Below the pieces are notes generated by a model. It ran no database searches. It was not told where the DNA came from and saw only the letters and a program-made list of their open reading frames with translations. A stretch of DNA of 64,000 nucleotides, from positions 62,001 to 126,000 of the forward strand of contig JAFUNB010000008.1 of assembly GCA_017482345.1 (NCBI GenBank), written 5' to 3'. Shown here piece after piece: positions 25,919 to 35,650 of this stretch; the stretch's first letter is position 1, and every line of letters starts with the position of its first letter. The translations under genes and the position numbers were made by a program. The DNA comes from Oscillibacter sp. (GTDB lineage: Bacteria > Bacillota > Clostridia > Oscillospirales > Oscillospiraceae).

Positions 25919-26491
25919 ATGGAACTGATCGACCAGCTGGAAGCCTATCGTCCCTGGAACGCACAGGAGGCGCAGGACAAGCAGGAACTGCTGCGGCTGC
26001 TGCGCCGGGGTGACGAACTCTATACCCGCGCCCATCCTGCCCACCTCACCATCTCCGCCTGGGTGGTCTCTCCGGACCGGGAACAGGTTTTGATGGCCTA
26101 CCACAATCTGTATGACTCTTGGGCCTGGCTGGGCGGCCACGCCGACGGGCAGCGGGATCTGCTGCCCGCGGCCATTCGGGAGGTACGGGAGGAGAGTGGC
26201 CTCACCCGCGTCCGCGCCGTATCTCCCGATATCTACTCCATCGAGATCCTGCCGGTGGCGGGGCATGAGAAACAGGGCGTATATGTGCCCTCCCACCTGC
26301 ATCTGAACATCACCTATCTGCTGGAGGCCGATCCGGCGGAGCCGGTCCGCAGCAAGCCGGACGAAAACAGCCGCGTAGGGTGGTTTTCGCCAGCGGAGGC
26401 GTTGGCCGCCTCCACGGAGGTCTGGTTCCGGGAGCGGATCTACTCCAAGCTCAACGAAAAGCTTCATCTGTGGAAAAAGAGCGAGGGATGA
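25919..26491 (+). CDS. NUDIX hydrolase
   Basis: 190 residues. The NUDIX region GGHADGQRDLLPAAIREVREESG (seen as GHADGQRDL and AIREVREESG) lies near residue 80; the REVREESG metal-binding core is intact, while the first conserved Glu is replaced in this register. Such proteins hydrolyse nucleoside diphosphates linked to another group. Start ATG 25919 is 6 bases after CGGAGG; an in-frame GTG six bases earlier is too close to it. Divergent from spo0A. Substrate not assignable. Confidence 0.88.
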   Translation: MELIDQLEAYRPWNAQEAQDKQELLRLLRRGDELYTRAHPAHLTISAWVVSPDREQVLMAYHNLYDSWAWLGGHADGQRDLLPAAIREVREESGLTRVRAVSPDIYSIEILPVAGHEKQGVYVPSHLHLNITYLLEADPAEPVRSKPDENSRVGWFSPAEALAASTEVWFRERIYSKLNEKLHLWKKSEG

Positions 26492-26509
26492 CTCCCCCGC
26501 TCTTTTCAT

Positions 26510-27640
26510 TCACTTCAGAAGCGCCGCCGGGATCTCCCGGGCCATCCGCTCGTATCCCGCCTTGCTGGGGTGCAGATGGTCACCAGAGTCGTATTCCGGC
26601 AGGAAGTAATCCGGATTTTCCGGATCCTGCAGGGCCTTGTCAAAATCGATATAGCCGTCGATGAGATCCGTGGTGCGGATGAATTCGTTGTAGGCGTGAC
26701 GCATCTCCTGCCGGAAGGGCGCGTCCGTCCGCCAGCCGCCCATGGGCAGCAGCGTGCCCACATAAATGTGGTAGCCATAGTCCCGGGCCTGGGCGATGTA
26801 GGTTTTCAGACCGTCAATGAGCTGCTCCACCGTGGGCAGATCGCTCATGGGCCGGAATACATTCACGCTCTCACCCACCGGGTGGATGATATCGTTGATG
26901 CCCTGCTGGATGATAACGGTGTCGGCGCCGTCGGTGGGCACCTCGTGGGAGAAGCGGTTGCTGCCGGAGAGGCCGTAGGACTCATAGGTCAGGCACTCAT
27001 ACTGCCGCAGGATGCGGGAGCCGCTGGTGGCCCGGCGGATGACCGCCGTCTTTCCGTAGCCCTCCTGGAAGCAGCGCAGCGCCAGATAGTCCGGCCAGTC
27101 CTGGGCGGTAATGGAATCGCCGTAGCAGACGACGGCGCGGTTTTCGTGATGGGTCAGCACGGACACGTTGCTGAGGAAATAGAACAGCTGGGTCCGGCGG
27201 GAGGTGAGGATATCGATGCTGGCGTTCTCCGTCTGGTTGCCGTTGGCATACAGACCCTCGGACAGGGGACCGCAGGCGTAGACCACCGAGCGCATCAGGG
27301 TGAAATCCGCCAGATAGAAGCTGACCTGGATCAGCTCTCCCTCGTTGAGACGAATGTCCAGCGGATCCGTTACGATCTTCTCCCCCGCCGGGATCGTGAC
27401 AGAGGGACTGCCCGCTGTCAAAACCGGATAAAATTCACCCCCGTAGAACACCGTGATTTTGCTGAGGGTGATGGCTTCCGTGCCGCAGTAGTTGTCAAAG
27501 GTCAGGCGGAGCGCCTCTCCGCTGAAGGGGATGTTGATGGGGTAGCGGATGGTAATGTCTCTGGCGTACCGCTCCGGGCGGTTTTCCGCCACGCTGACGG
27601 CGTTGCCCCATACGCTGACCCAGCGCTGGTCCTGTCTCAT
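26510..27640 (-). CDS. SGNH/GDSL hydrolase with N-terminal beta domain
   Basis: 376 residues. N-terminal beta-sandwich-like part (about 1-165), then an SGNH esterase domain: block I VVCYGDSITAQDW, block III QQGINDI (Gly-x-Asn-Asp), and block V DSGDHLHPS with the catalytic Asp-x-x-His. No signal peptide, so it is probably cytoplasmic. GGGAG sits 7 bases before ATG 27640. These enzymes deacylate carbohydrates, lipids or other esters. The next gene on the same strand (C39-like) is 27 bases upstream and may share its transcript. Substrate unknown. Confidence 0.88.
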   Translation of the reverse strand: MRQDQRWVSVWGNAVSVAENRPERYARDITIRYPINIPFSGEALRLTFDNYCGTEAITLSKITVFYGGEFYPVLTAGSPSVTIPAGEKIVTDPLDIRLNEGELIQVSFYLADFTLMRSVVYACGPLSEGLYANGNQTENASIDILTSRRTQLFYFLSNVSVLTHHENRAVVCYGDSITAQDWPDYLALRCFQEGYGKTAVIRRATSGSRILRQYECLTYESYGLSGSNRFSHEVPTDGADTVIIQQGINDIIHPVGESVNVFRPMSDLPTVEQLIDGLKTYIAQARDYGYHIYVGTLLPMGGWRTDAPFRQEMRHAYNEFIRTTDLIDGYIDFDKALQDPENPDYFLPEYDSGDHLHPSKAGYERMAREIPAALLK

Positions 27641-27666
27641 AACACTCACTCCCAGTCAAAACAGTT

Positions 27667-28167
27667 TTATGGTTTCGATATTACCAGCAGCGCCGGCCAG
27701 AAGTAGCCCCGCCGCCGCAGAAATGCCTCCAAGCTGGGACCGTAAGGATCCGGCCCCGTGGAATTGCGATAGGTATTGTACCCCACAAACTTGCCGTTTT
27801 CGTACTGTACCGCCGCGTAATGGGTGCCAACGCGCAGGCCGTCCCGCCACCAGAAATACAGAATACACACGCCGCCGTTCCGGGCCGCCTCGTCGAACTC
27901 ACTGCGGCGCCGCACAGTCCGCACATGAAAGCCCCGCCGCCGGAAAAAGCCGGCGAGGTTGGGACGAAACGTACCGAATGTGCCGTTGAGCAGGGGAAAC
28001 CGCCGCCGGTAATACCGGATCAGCTGCTCCGGCTCCGAAGGGTGTCCCAGCAGCCGAAGGGCGTTGTGGGTGGCGATCCAGCCGCAGCCGGTGGCTGCGC
28101 TGGAGCGGAGGCCATAGCGCCACTTCCCTTTCGGAATCTTCTTCTGGTTGTAGATCAGACCGTCCAT
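27667..28167 (-). CDS. C39-like cysteine peptidase-fold protein
   Basis: 166 residues, very rich in arginine. SAATGCGWIATHNALRLLG near residue 24 fits the active-site Cys region of peptidase C39-like folds, and GTHYAAVQYENGKFVGYNTY near residue 117 gives the expected His and Asn/Asp positions. No signal peptide or transporter partner is present. ATG follows AAAGGAG. It precedes the SGNH hydrolase on the same strand. Activity is inferred from the fold-level pattern only; it could be a protease, an amidase or inactive. Confidence 0.6.
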   Translation of the reverse strand: MDGLIYNQKKIPKGKWRYGLRSSAATGCGWIATHNALRLLGHPSEPEQLIRYYRRRFPLLNGTFGTFRPNLAGFFRRRGFHVRTVRRRSEFDEAARNGGVCILYFWWRDGLRVGTHYAAVQYENGKFVGYNTYRNSTGPDPYGPSLEAFLRRRGYFWPALLVISKP

Positions 28168-28271
28168 CGTTCTCCTTTGCGCGGTTTCCGGGCAAGTCCG
28201 GAAGGTGGTGGTTGTCTATCAAAAAGATTATACCATATCCGGCTGCAATCGCCAAGCAGAACCCACTGCAA

Positions 28272-28300
28272 TTGACACCGGTCTTTTGGCGCTATATAAT
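28272..28300 (+). promoter_or_regulatory. consensus promoter of the EFR1 gene
   Basis: TTGACA (28272-28277), 17-base spacer, TATAAT (28295-28300): an exact match to the sigma-A consensus, 62 bases before the start codon. Confidence 0.85.
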
Positions 28301-28361
28301 ACATAAAATACAGCAAACCCGCAGGCTTTACCTGTTTTCAGTACCGATCCGGAGGTTTTTC

Positions 28362-29153
28362 ATGGTTTTATATTTTTCCGCCACCGGCAACACCCGCTTC
28401 ATCGCGGAGGAGATTGCCAGACGGCTGGATGACGAGTGTCTCGACCTGCTGACCCGGTTCAAAACCGGCGACCACACACCGCTGCACTCGGAGCGGCCCT
28501 TCATCATCTGCGCTCCCGTCTACGTCTGTGAAATGCCCCGCTTCATGAGCAAATACCTGCAGGAGCAGACCTTCACCGGCAGCCGGGACGTGTATTTCCT
28601 CTTCACCAGCGGCGGATACTGCGGCATCTCCGGCGTTCTGGCCAAGTCCCTGGTCCGGAAGAAGGGCATGAACTATCTGGGGCACGCGGAGTTCAAAATG
28701 CCCCGCAACTATGTGGCCAGCGATGCCTATGACATGCTGACGCCGGAGGAGACGGAAGCGCGCATCCGGGCCGCCTACGAGCAGATCGGTCCCGTGGCCG
28801 ACACCATCCGCGCCGGCGGCAAGCTGACCGCCCGCCATGTGTTCCTGTTTGAGACCATCATCACCGTGCCCTTCAATCCCGTCTGGTGTAAATACAAGCT
28901 GCGGGCCAGAGATTTTTACACCACGGACAAGTGCATCGGCTGCGGAACATGCGCCAGGGTGTGCCCCCTGAACAACGTCTCCCTGAAAGAGCGGAAGCCG
29001 GTCTGGGGCGACGATTGCACCCACTGCATGGCCTGCATCGCCGGCTGTCCCACAGAGGCCATCGAGTACGGCACCATCACCCAGCGCAAGGAGAAGTACC
29101 ACTTCCAAAAATACAGCCACGTGGCAAAGGAGCTGCGCGGACAAACCAAATAA
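28362..29153 (+). CDS. EFR1-family protein (flavodoxin-like + 2[4Fe-4S] ferredoxin)
   Basis: 263 residues. N-terminal flavodoxin fold with FMN loop LYFSATGNTRFIAEEI, middle linker, and C-terminal bacterial ferredoxin domain with CIGCGTCARVCP and CTHCMACIAGCP (about residues 195-235). Members carry electrons in strict anaerobes, but their partners are mostly unknown. Start ATG 28362 has GGAGG 8 bases upstream; a longer frame from 28212 lacks one. Monocistronic, with a consensus promoter and a terminator, so probably strongly expressed. Confidence 0.92.
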   Translation: MVLYFSATGNTRFIAEEIARRLDDECLDLLTRFKTGDHTPLHSERPFIICAPVYVCEMPRFMSKYLQEQTFTGSRDVYFLFTSGGYCGISGVLAKSLVRKKGMNYLGHAEFKMPRNYVASDAYDMLTPEETEARIRAAYEQIGPVADTIRAGGKLTARHVFLFETIITVPFNPVWCKYKLRARDFYTTDKCIGCGTCARVCPLNNVSLKERKPVWGDDCTHCMACIAGCPTEAIEYGTITQRKEKYHFQKYSHVAKELRGQTK

Positions 29154-29157
29154 GCAA

Positions 29158-29196
29158 AAGGCAGGGGCAAACGCCCCTGCCTGTTGTTTCTTTTTC
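29158..29196 (+). terminator. terminator after the EFR1 gene
   Basis: Stem GGCAGGGGC-aaac-GCCCCTGCC followed by TGTTGTTTCTTTTT. Confidence 0.8.
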
Positions 29197-29215
29197 CGGT
29201 TTTCTAGCGAATGAC

Positions 29216-29788
29216 TCAGGTAAAAAACGCTTTGTTCTTTTGCACATACGCGTAAACCAACTCACTCAGCGGCTCCTCATAGTCATAAAACGCACTGTCA
29301 CATTCCTCGAGGATCTCTTCCGCCTCGTCATTTTCCTGGATCATGTCATCCCGCTCATCTCTGCCCAGTGGGACCTCGCCGTCAAAAACGGAAATTGCTT
29401 TCTTGCAGATCTCCGCCGTTTTCTCCGCTCCGATCTCAGTAAACACATCAACCAACTCATTTGCAAAGTTGCCGCTGGAGTTGAAGAAAAACTGATCGAA
29501 ACCGCCATTATTCACTTCCATTTCCAGCAGCTGAGAAATGTAAAACACCCGTTCTGGATGACTGAGAGCAGACATTGCTTCTCCATATCCGCATTTTTCA
29601 CCAACATGGCTGCACAGAGCAATTACAAACTCAGCCGCATCCTCAATTTCCCAGATCTCATCCAAGGTAAGGATCGGGGGTTCTTGCCATTTTTCTGCTT
29701 CTTCCTGAACAACATTTTCTTTCCGATTACGTACTGCAACTGCAAAAATTGCAATAATCAGCAGCAAAATTCTAATAACTAATCGCAC
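29216..29788 (-). CDS. DUF4375 (DMP19-like) protein with N-terminal membrane anchor
   Basis: 190 residues. N-terminal hydrophobic segment (VIRILLLIIAIFAVAV) then a soluble acidic domain with the DUF4375 hallmark VNNGGFDQFFFNSSG near residue 93. The family is common in bacteria and often sits among defence or toxin-immunity loci, but its function is not known. The gene is much more AT-rich than its surroundings, and uses codons such as TTT, AAA and ATT freely, which suggests acquisition. ATG is preceded by AAAGGAGGGG. Confidence 0.75.
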   Translation of the reverse strand: MRLVIRILLLIIAIFAVAVRNRKENVVQEEAEKWQEPPILTLDEIWEIEDAAEFVIALCSHVGEKCGYGEAMSALSHPERVFYISQLLEMEVNNGGFDQFFFNSSGNFANELVDVFTEIGAEKTAEICKKAISVFDGEVPLGRDERDDMIQENDEAEEILEECDSAFYDYEEPLSELVYAYVQKNKAFFT

Positions 29789-29840
29789 AAAACCCCTCCT
29801 TTAGTGATTCTCATTAGGGACCACGTCTTCCACAAATTGT

Positions 29841-30170
29841 TTAGAAATTCAAAATCCCCATTCTGCGCAGCATTCCAATCACAAGACCTACAGCCAGCGC
29901 AATTACAATAAGCATAATTCTCTGTTTTAAAACGCCTTTACCGTCTGCGGCTCTCTTCTCATCCAGTCAATAACGGCTCGTGCCCACCCTTTTCACAATC
30001 TCCATGCTGAGCATCTTGTGCATCCTATCTGCATCAATCAATGTTTCTCCATTAGGAAAGAGCTCGGCTCGTGTCACTGCATTTTCCTTAGATAGTGCAT
30101 TCAACTCTCGAAATCGATCGTAATACTCCACAAATGCACTGTCCAATAGTTCTTTGTAGCTTTTCGCCAT
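29841..30170 (-). pseudogene. Small ORF of unknown function with an in-frame TGA before a membrane segment
   Basis: ATG at 30170 after AGGAGG opens a 67-residue frame (MAKSYKELLDSAFVEYYDRF... to ...KRVGTSRY) that stops at TGA 29969-29967. The same frame then continues without interruption for 41 codons, encoding a linker (LDEKRAADGKG) and a membrane segment (MLIVIALAVGLVIGML) to TAA at 29841. An undamaged version would be a 108-residue tail-anchored protein. Nonsense mutation, a genuine short protein or stop-codon read-through are all possible; the first is most likely. AT-rich like its neighbours. No family recognised. Confidence 0.5.
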
Positions 30171-30296
30171 ACAATTTCCTCCTACTCTTTCATATTCTCT
30201 GATAACGCTATCAAACTCAGCTATTATTTTTTATGTTACTATATCAAAATGCAAAAGCACAGGGACAACACACGATAAATTGGAGGACAAATTAAT

Positions 30297-30941
30297 TTAC
30301 TCCTCTTTCACCATAATAATTGTAACCACAAGCAAAATGGCTACAGAAATCCATATGGTTCTCGTTCCAAACACACCGGACAAAACTCCGCCCATTCCTG
30401 CACCAATGGCAAAGACCAGAATAATGCCGAAGAAATACAGCGACTTGTGCAAAACTCCCCGATCGCCGGAACGCAGATATTGCGAAAGACTCTCTGTGCC
30501 GCTTCTTAAATTTCCGATGCACATGGTACTGGCATATCCATATCCATGCACCTTACGGAAGGTCTGCACCTGCATCGCACAGGAAAAAGAAACCAGCATA
30601 TTTGAGATCGTATTAAAGCGGGCAGGTAATAGGCCTACGATCGCCAACACGATCATCTCTATAACAAGTATAATTTGCCGCCAATGCACCTTTCTGCTGT
30701 TTTTGTATTTACATTCTATTCTCTCCGCAATAAATACGCCAAGAGAAAAAGAGATCAGCGGGCAGAGGTAGTACAATCCCCGGTGCCAATCACCGCACAT
30801 GAAATTCTGGCTCATCAACACAACGTTTCCGGTTTGGGCATTTGCGAACACTTTGCCTCTGACATTGTATGTATACGCATCCTGAAGTCCTCCCGAGAAG
30901 GACAGCAGTGCGCTTAATGGAAAACTCTCCGATTTTTGCAC
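30297..30941 (-). CDS. DUF1275 (YoaK-type) membrane protein
   Basis: 214 residues with about six membrane segments. Family signs: SGGLQDAYTYNVRGKVFANAQTGNVVLMSQ is split here into its two hallmark pieces GGLQDAYTY and NAQTGNVV, followed by QTFRKVHGYGYASTMCIGNLR. DUF1275 proteins are thought to be transporters, but no substrate is established. AT-rich compared with the window average, like the neighbouring small genes. It ends just before a gap of 126 AT-rich bases that holds only the ribosome site of the next ORF. Confidence 0.82.
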   Translation of the reverse strand: MQKSESFPLSALLSFSGGLQDAYTYNVRGKVFANAQTGNVVLMSQNFMCGDWHRGLYYLCPLISFSLGVFIAERIECKYKNSRKVHWRQIILVIEMIVLAIVGLLPARFNTISNMLVSFSCAMQVQTFRKVHGYGYASTMCIGNLRSGTESLSQYLRSGDRGVLHKSLYFFGIILVFAIGAGMGGVLSGVFGTRTIWISVAILLVVTIIMVKEE

Positions 30942-30998
30942 AGAAATACACTCCTAACTTTTATAAAAGCTGCCAGGATGATTTTACCACATATACGG

Positions 30999-31030
30999 AA
31001 AAAAAGACAGGGGCGAAACACCCCTGTCAA
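30999..31030 (-). terminator. terminator of spoIVB
   Basis: Minus-strand stem GACAGGGG / CCCCTGTC followed by TTTTTTTCC. Confidence 0.82.
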
Positions 31031-31035
31031 ATCTT

Positions 31036-32061
31036 TTATCCCGCCGCTTCCAGCATATTCTCGATAAAAATGCCATACCCTCTGGTTGGGTCGTTCAGCA
31101 GAACATGCGTGACAGCTCCCACGAGTTTCCCGTTTTGGCAAATTGGGGAACCGGACATTCCCTGCACGATGCCGCCGGTGGCGGCGATCAGCTCCGGGTC
31201 CGTGACGGAGATCACCAGATCCCGGCCGTCGGCGGAATTGGGCAGGATTTTTAAGATTTCAATTTCATATTCCCGCACTTCGTCGCCCCGCACGTTGGAG
31301 CGGATGATGGCTTTCCCCGGCTTCACTTCACTCTTCTCCGCCACCGGCAGAGCCGGGCCGCAGAGCCAGTCGGCGCTGTCCGCCTCCATCTGTCCGAAAA
31401 TACCCGCGGAAGTGTTGGCGTCCAGCGTGCCCAGCTCCTCCTCCAGCACGAAATCGCCCCGCAGCTCGCCGGCGCAGCCCGCCTCGCCCCGCTTGACGGC
31501 CTTCACCGTAGAGGGCAGGACGGAGCCGGAGGAAAAGGGCATGAGCACGGCGGTGTCCATGTCCGTGATGCCGTGGCCCAGGGCGCCGAAGGTCTTCGTC
31601 GCCGGGTCATAATAGGTGACGGTGCCGATGCCGGCCATGCTGTCCCGGATCCAGGCGCCGATGGCGTAGTCGCCCTGCTCGTTCTGCTCCGGCGCCACAG
31701 ACAGCGTCACCTGTCTGCCGCCCCGCTTTACCTGCAGAGCCGTGGGCTCCTCTCCCGCCGCCTGCAGCAGAGTGCGGAACTGCTCCGTGGACTGGACGGC
31801 GGTGCCGCCGCAGCTGACGATGACGTCGCCGCTTTTCAGACCACAGTCCTTCGCCGGTGACGCGCCCTCCGGCAGCTTGACCACCAGCACGCCTTTGGAA
31901 AACAGCTTGACGCCCACGGTATGGCCCACAGGGACGAGACAGCGGCTCTGTGGCGTCTCCACCGCCGCGGCCATGGGAACGGACGCCATCAGCATAACGG
32001 CCGCCAGCACGGCTGTGAGCCCCCGCAGAAGGGGTTTTGCGTATTGCGCTGCTCCATACAA
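31036..32061 (-). CDS. spoIVB: SpoIVB serine peptidase
   Basis: 341 residues. Forespore-secreted signalling protease that in Bacillus cuts SpoIVFA and so triggers pro-sigma-K processing. N-terminal membrane/signal segment, PDZ domain (about 50-115: GLKSGDVIVSCGGTAVQ), and a C-terminal S55 peptidase domain with catalytic His in GALGHGITDMD and Ser in IVQGMSGSPI. The start is TTG 32061, with AGAGGTGA 5 bases before; no ATG fits. It lies just after ftsZ on the same strand but behind a strong terminator. Its usual neighbour spo0A is 5.4 kb downstream. Confidence 0.95.
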   Translation of the reverse strand: MYGAAQYAKPLLRGLTAVLAAVMLMASVPMAAAVETPQSRCLVPVGHTVGVKLFSKGVLVVKLPEGASPAKDCGLKSGDVIVSCGGTAVQSTEQFRTLLQAAGEEPTALQVKRGGRQVTLSVAPEQNEQGDYAIGAWIRDSMAGIGTVTYYDPATKTFGALGHGITDMDTAVLMPFSSGSVLPSTVKAVKRGEAGCAGELRGDFVLEEELGTLDANTSAGIFGQMEADSADWLCGPALPVAEKSEVKPGKAIIRSNVRGDEVREYEIEILKILPNSADGRDLVISVTDPELIAATGGIVQGMSGSPICQNGKLVGAVTHVLLNDPTRGYGIFIENMLEAAG

Positions 32062-32202
32062 TCAAATCACCTCTTTTCAAAAAATTGCCGGCGGCACTTC
32101 GCCGCCCGCACAGCTATCTTTCGCAAAAGCCGTTTCGCAAGCCGCAGAAAAATGCGGCAGCCGCGCCATGGAGCAAATCGCCAGAGTCAGTCGTTTCAGC
32201 AC

Positions 32203-32240
32203 AAAAAGAAACGCCCCGCAGGAAATTCCTGCGGGGCATG
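32203..32240 (-). terminator. terminator of the ftsZ end of the division cluster
   Basis: Perfect stem GCCCCGCAGG-aattt-CCTGCGGGGC followed on the minus strand by GTTTCTTTTTG. The rest of the 193-base gap up to spoIVB shows no clear feature beyond the spoIVB ribosome site. Confidence 0.88.
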
Positions 32241-32254
32241 CCTGTTTTTTCAAT

Positions 32255-33376
<1,122 letters not shown>

Positions 33377-33562
33377 AGTGGTGCCTCCTACTATCATTTG
33401 TGGTCAGGGGCAAGATTGCCCGCCTAAATTCTCAAGATACTGTGGTCGCAGTATTTAGATTATTGTATGACACTTTCTTTCCGCGGTCAAGTGCCGTGTT
33501 GGTTTTTCCCTCAGTTTTTTCTGTCGAAAAAAGGAGGCGGTTTTTCCGTCTCCCTTTTTTCG

Positions 33563-34324
33563 TCAATCTTCGATGAAATGTACCTCGCCGTTGTCCCACG
33601 TCAACTGAACGACGCCGGTCTGGTTGGTCTCCAGGTTGTCGATGACCGCCTGCAGCGCCCGCAGCTTGCGGGGATAATCCGCGCTGTAGGGCATCTCCAC
33701 CCGGAAGCGGTCACCGTAGTCCATGGTCATCACGGAGAGATCCCCCAGATGGATGGCCGTGGTCTGACCGATCATATTGGCGCCCTCCAGCGCGGCGATC
33801 AGATCCAGCAGGCTCTGCTGCTGGCTGGCATACTCCGTGGCCAGCGCCATGGGCGTGCCCACCGTGGGAGCCAGCAGCTGGCAGCCGTCCACCAGCAGAT
33901 AGCCTTCCTCCTCGCCGGCAGTCTTTTGATCCACGATCTTGCCCACAGGGCTGATGAGCCAGGCGTAGCCCTCCTGCACGATGGCCAGCGGCTCGCCGCA
34001 CTCCCGCACCTCCACCACCAGCGTATCCGGCAGCTTTCGGTTGATGCGGATCTCCTCCACATAGGGCAGGGCGGAGAGGATGTTGTTGGCCACGGCGTAC
34101 TTGTTCAGCAGGAACAAATTGTCGCCCATGGCCACCTGGGTAGCCTCCCGCACCTCGTCTTCCGTATAGCGCTGCTCACCGTCGACGGTGATGAGATTCA
34201 CCCGGAAAAACAGCGTCAGCGCCACCACAATGACCGCGCAGATCAACAGCATGGACAGCACCTTATAGAGGAAGCTGAAGCTTCCCCTGCGCCGCCGTCT
34301 GTTGGAATGTCTGCGTCTGGCCAT
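33563..34324 (-). CDS. ftsQ: Cell division protein FtsQ/DivIB
   Basis: 253 residues. Very basic N-terminus (MARRRHSNRRRRRGS), one membrane segment (MLLICAVIVVALTLFF), then an extracytoplasmic POTRA domain (VNLITVDGEQRYTEDEVREA) and a C-terminal beta domain. It links the FtsL/FtsB and PBP parts of the divisome. It starts 4 bases after murA ends, with CAGGAG before the ATG. In Bacillus the same position is held by divIB. Identification rests on layout and POTRA pattern, and is secure in context. Confidence 0.9.
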   Translation of the reverse strand: MARRRHSNRRRRRGSFSFLYKVLSMLLICAVIVVALTLFFRVNLITVDGEQRYTEDEVREATQVAMGDNLFLLNKYAVANNILSALPYVEEIRINRKLPDTLVVEVRECGEPLAIVQEGYAWLISPVGKIVDQKTAGEEEGYLLVDGCQLLAPTVGTPMALATEYASQQQSLLDLIAALEGANMIGQTTAIHLGDLSVMTMDYGDRFRVEMPYSADYPRKLRALQAVIDNLETNQTGVVQLTWDNGEVHFIED

Positions 34325-34327
34325 ACA

Positions 34328-35590
34328 TTACTCCTGTTTCACTCTGATGATCTGCGCCCCCAGGACGGTCAGATCCCCCTCGATGGACGCGTAGCCGCGG
34401 TCGATATGTCCGATCTCAAAAATACGGCTCTCCCCCTCCGCCGCCAGCGCCGCCACGCAAAGGGCAGCGCCGCCACGCAGGTCTGTGCAATGCACATCGG
34501 CGCCGGAGAGCGCCTCCACACCGCTGACCACAGCCGTCCGGCCGGACACCCGGATGTCTGCGCCCATGCGGACCAGCTCATCCACATGGCGGTAGCGGTT
34601 TTCAAAAATGGTCTCTTCAAATACCGTGGCGCCCCGGCTTTTCAGCAGCGCCGCCATCAGCACCGCCTGGGCGTCTGTGGGAAAGCCCGGATAGGGCGCC
34701 GTGCGCACGGGCCGGATGGCTTTCATCGGCCACCGGCAGGTGCAGGAGATGCCCTCCCCATCGCCGCGGATCTCGCAGCCGCCCTGCCGCAGCGCGGCGG
34801 TCACGGTGGCCAGCTGGCTCTCCCGGACGCCCCGCAGATAGATGTCGCCGCCCGCCGACGCGGCGGCGCACAGATAAGTAGCCGCCACGATGCGGTCCGG
34901 CATGCAGCGGTATTCGCAGCCGTGCAGCGCCTTTCCGCCCCGCACGGTCACGGTGGAGGTTCCCGCGCCGGACACCTCGCCGCCGCAGGCGTTCAAAAAG
35001 TTCTGCAGATCCTCGATCTCCGGCTCCCGGGCCGCGTTGGAGATCACGGTGATCCCCTCGGCGCCGCAGGCGGCCAGCATCAGGTTCTCCGTGGCGCCCA
35101 CGGAGGGCAGGCTCAGCACGATCTCCCGCCCTGTCAGGCGCTCCGCCGTGCAGTGGAGAAAGCCGCCCCGCTCCCGGATCCGCGCACCCAGCTCCCGCAG
35201 GCCCGCCAGATGCAGGTCGATGGGTCGCGGGCCAAGCTCGCAGCCGCCGGGAGCGCTGATGTCCGCCCGGCCGCACCGGGCCAGAATGGCCCCCAGAAAG
35301 ATAGCGGAGGACCGCATCTCCCGCATGAGCGTGTCGGATATTTCGCAGCGGTCCATGCCGGCGGTATCCACCAGCAGGTCCGCGCCCTCCCACCGGGCGC
35401 TGCAGCCCAGAGACTGCAAAATCCGCACGGAGGCGTCCACATCCCGCAGGGCGGGACACGCCCGCAGCACCACCTGGCCCCGGGCCAGAATGGTGGCCGC
35501 CAGAATGGGCAGCACGCTGTTTTTCGCCCCCTGCACCGTCAGGTCGCCCCGCAGCGGCACGCCGCCCCGGATCAATAGATGGCTCATCAT
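34328..35590 (-). CDS. murA: UDP-N-acetylglucosamine 1-carboxyvinyltransferase MurA
   Basis: 420 residues. Transfers enolpyruvate from PEP to UDP-GlcNAc, the first committed peptidoglycan step. N-terminal LTVQGAKNSVLPILAATIL with the conserved Lys-Asn, the catalytic cysteine in SAPGGCELGPRP near residue 113 (the position modified by fosfomycin), and C-terminal FPTDAQAVLMAAL. The start at 35590 has GGAGG 6 bases before; a longer frame to 35626 lacks one. It lies between murG and ftsQ, the place held by murB in Bacillus. Confidence 0.95.
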   Translation of the reverse strand: MMSHLLIRGGVPLRGDLTVQGAKNSVLPILAATILARGQVVLRACPALRDVDASVRILQSLGCSARWEGADLLVDTAGMDRCEISDTLMREMRSSAIFLGAILARCGRADISAPGGCELGPRPIDLHLAGLRELGARIRERGGFLHCTAERLTGREIVLSLPSVGATENLMLAACGAEGITVISNAAREPEIEDLQNFLNACGGEVSGAGTSTVTVRGGKALHGCEYRCMPDRIVAATYLCAAASAGGDIYLRGVRESQLATVTAALRQGGCEIRGDGEGISCTCRWPMKAIRPVRTAPYPGFPTDAQAVLMAALLKSRGATVFEETIFENRYRHVDELVRMGADIRVSGRTAVVSGVEALSGADVHCTDLRGGAALCVAALAAEGESRIFEIGHIDRGYASIEGDLTVLGAQIIRVKQE

Positions 35591-35650
35591 ATTCTCCCTC
35601 CACTCCATACACGGATCACAGTCCATCCTATGGAGGGGAGAGAGTATCGG

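Noticed and set aside
30280..30771. 163-residue plus-strand frame opposite the DUF1275 gene
   Set aside because: Antisense shadow; the minus strand has the membrane-protein pattern and family motifs.
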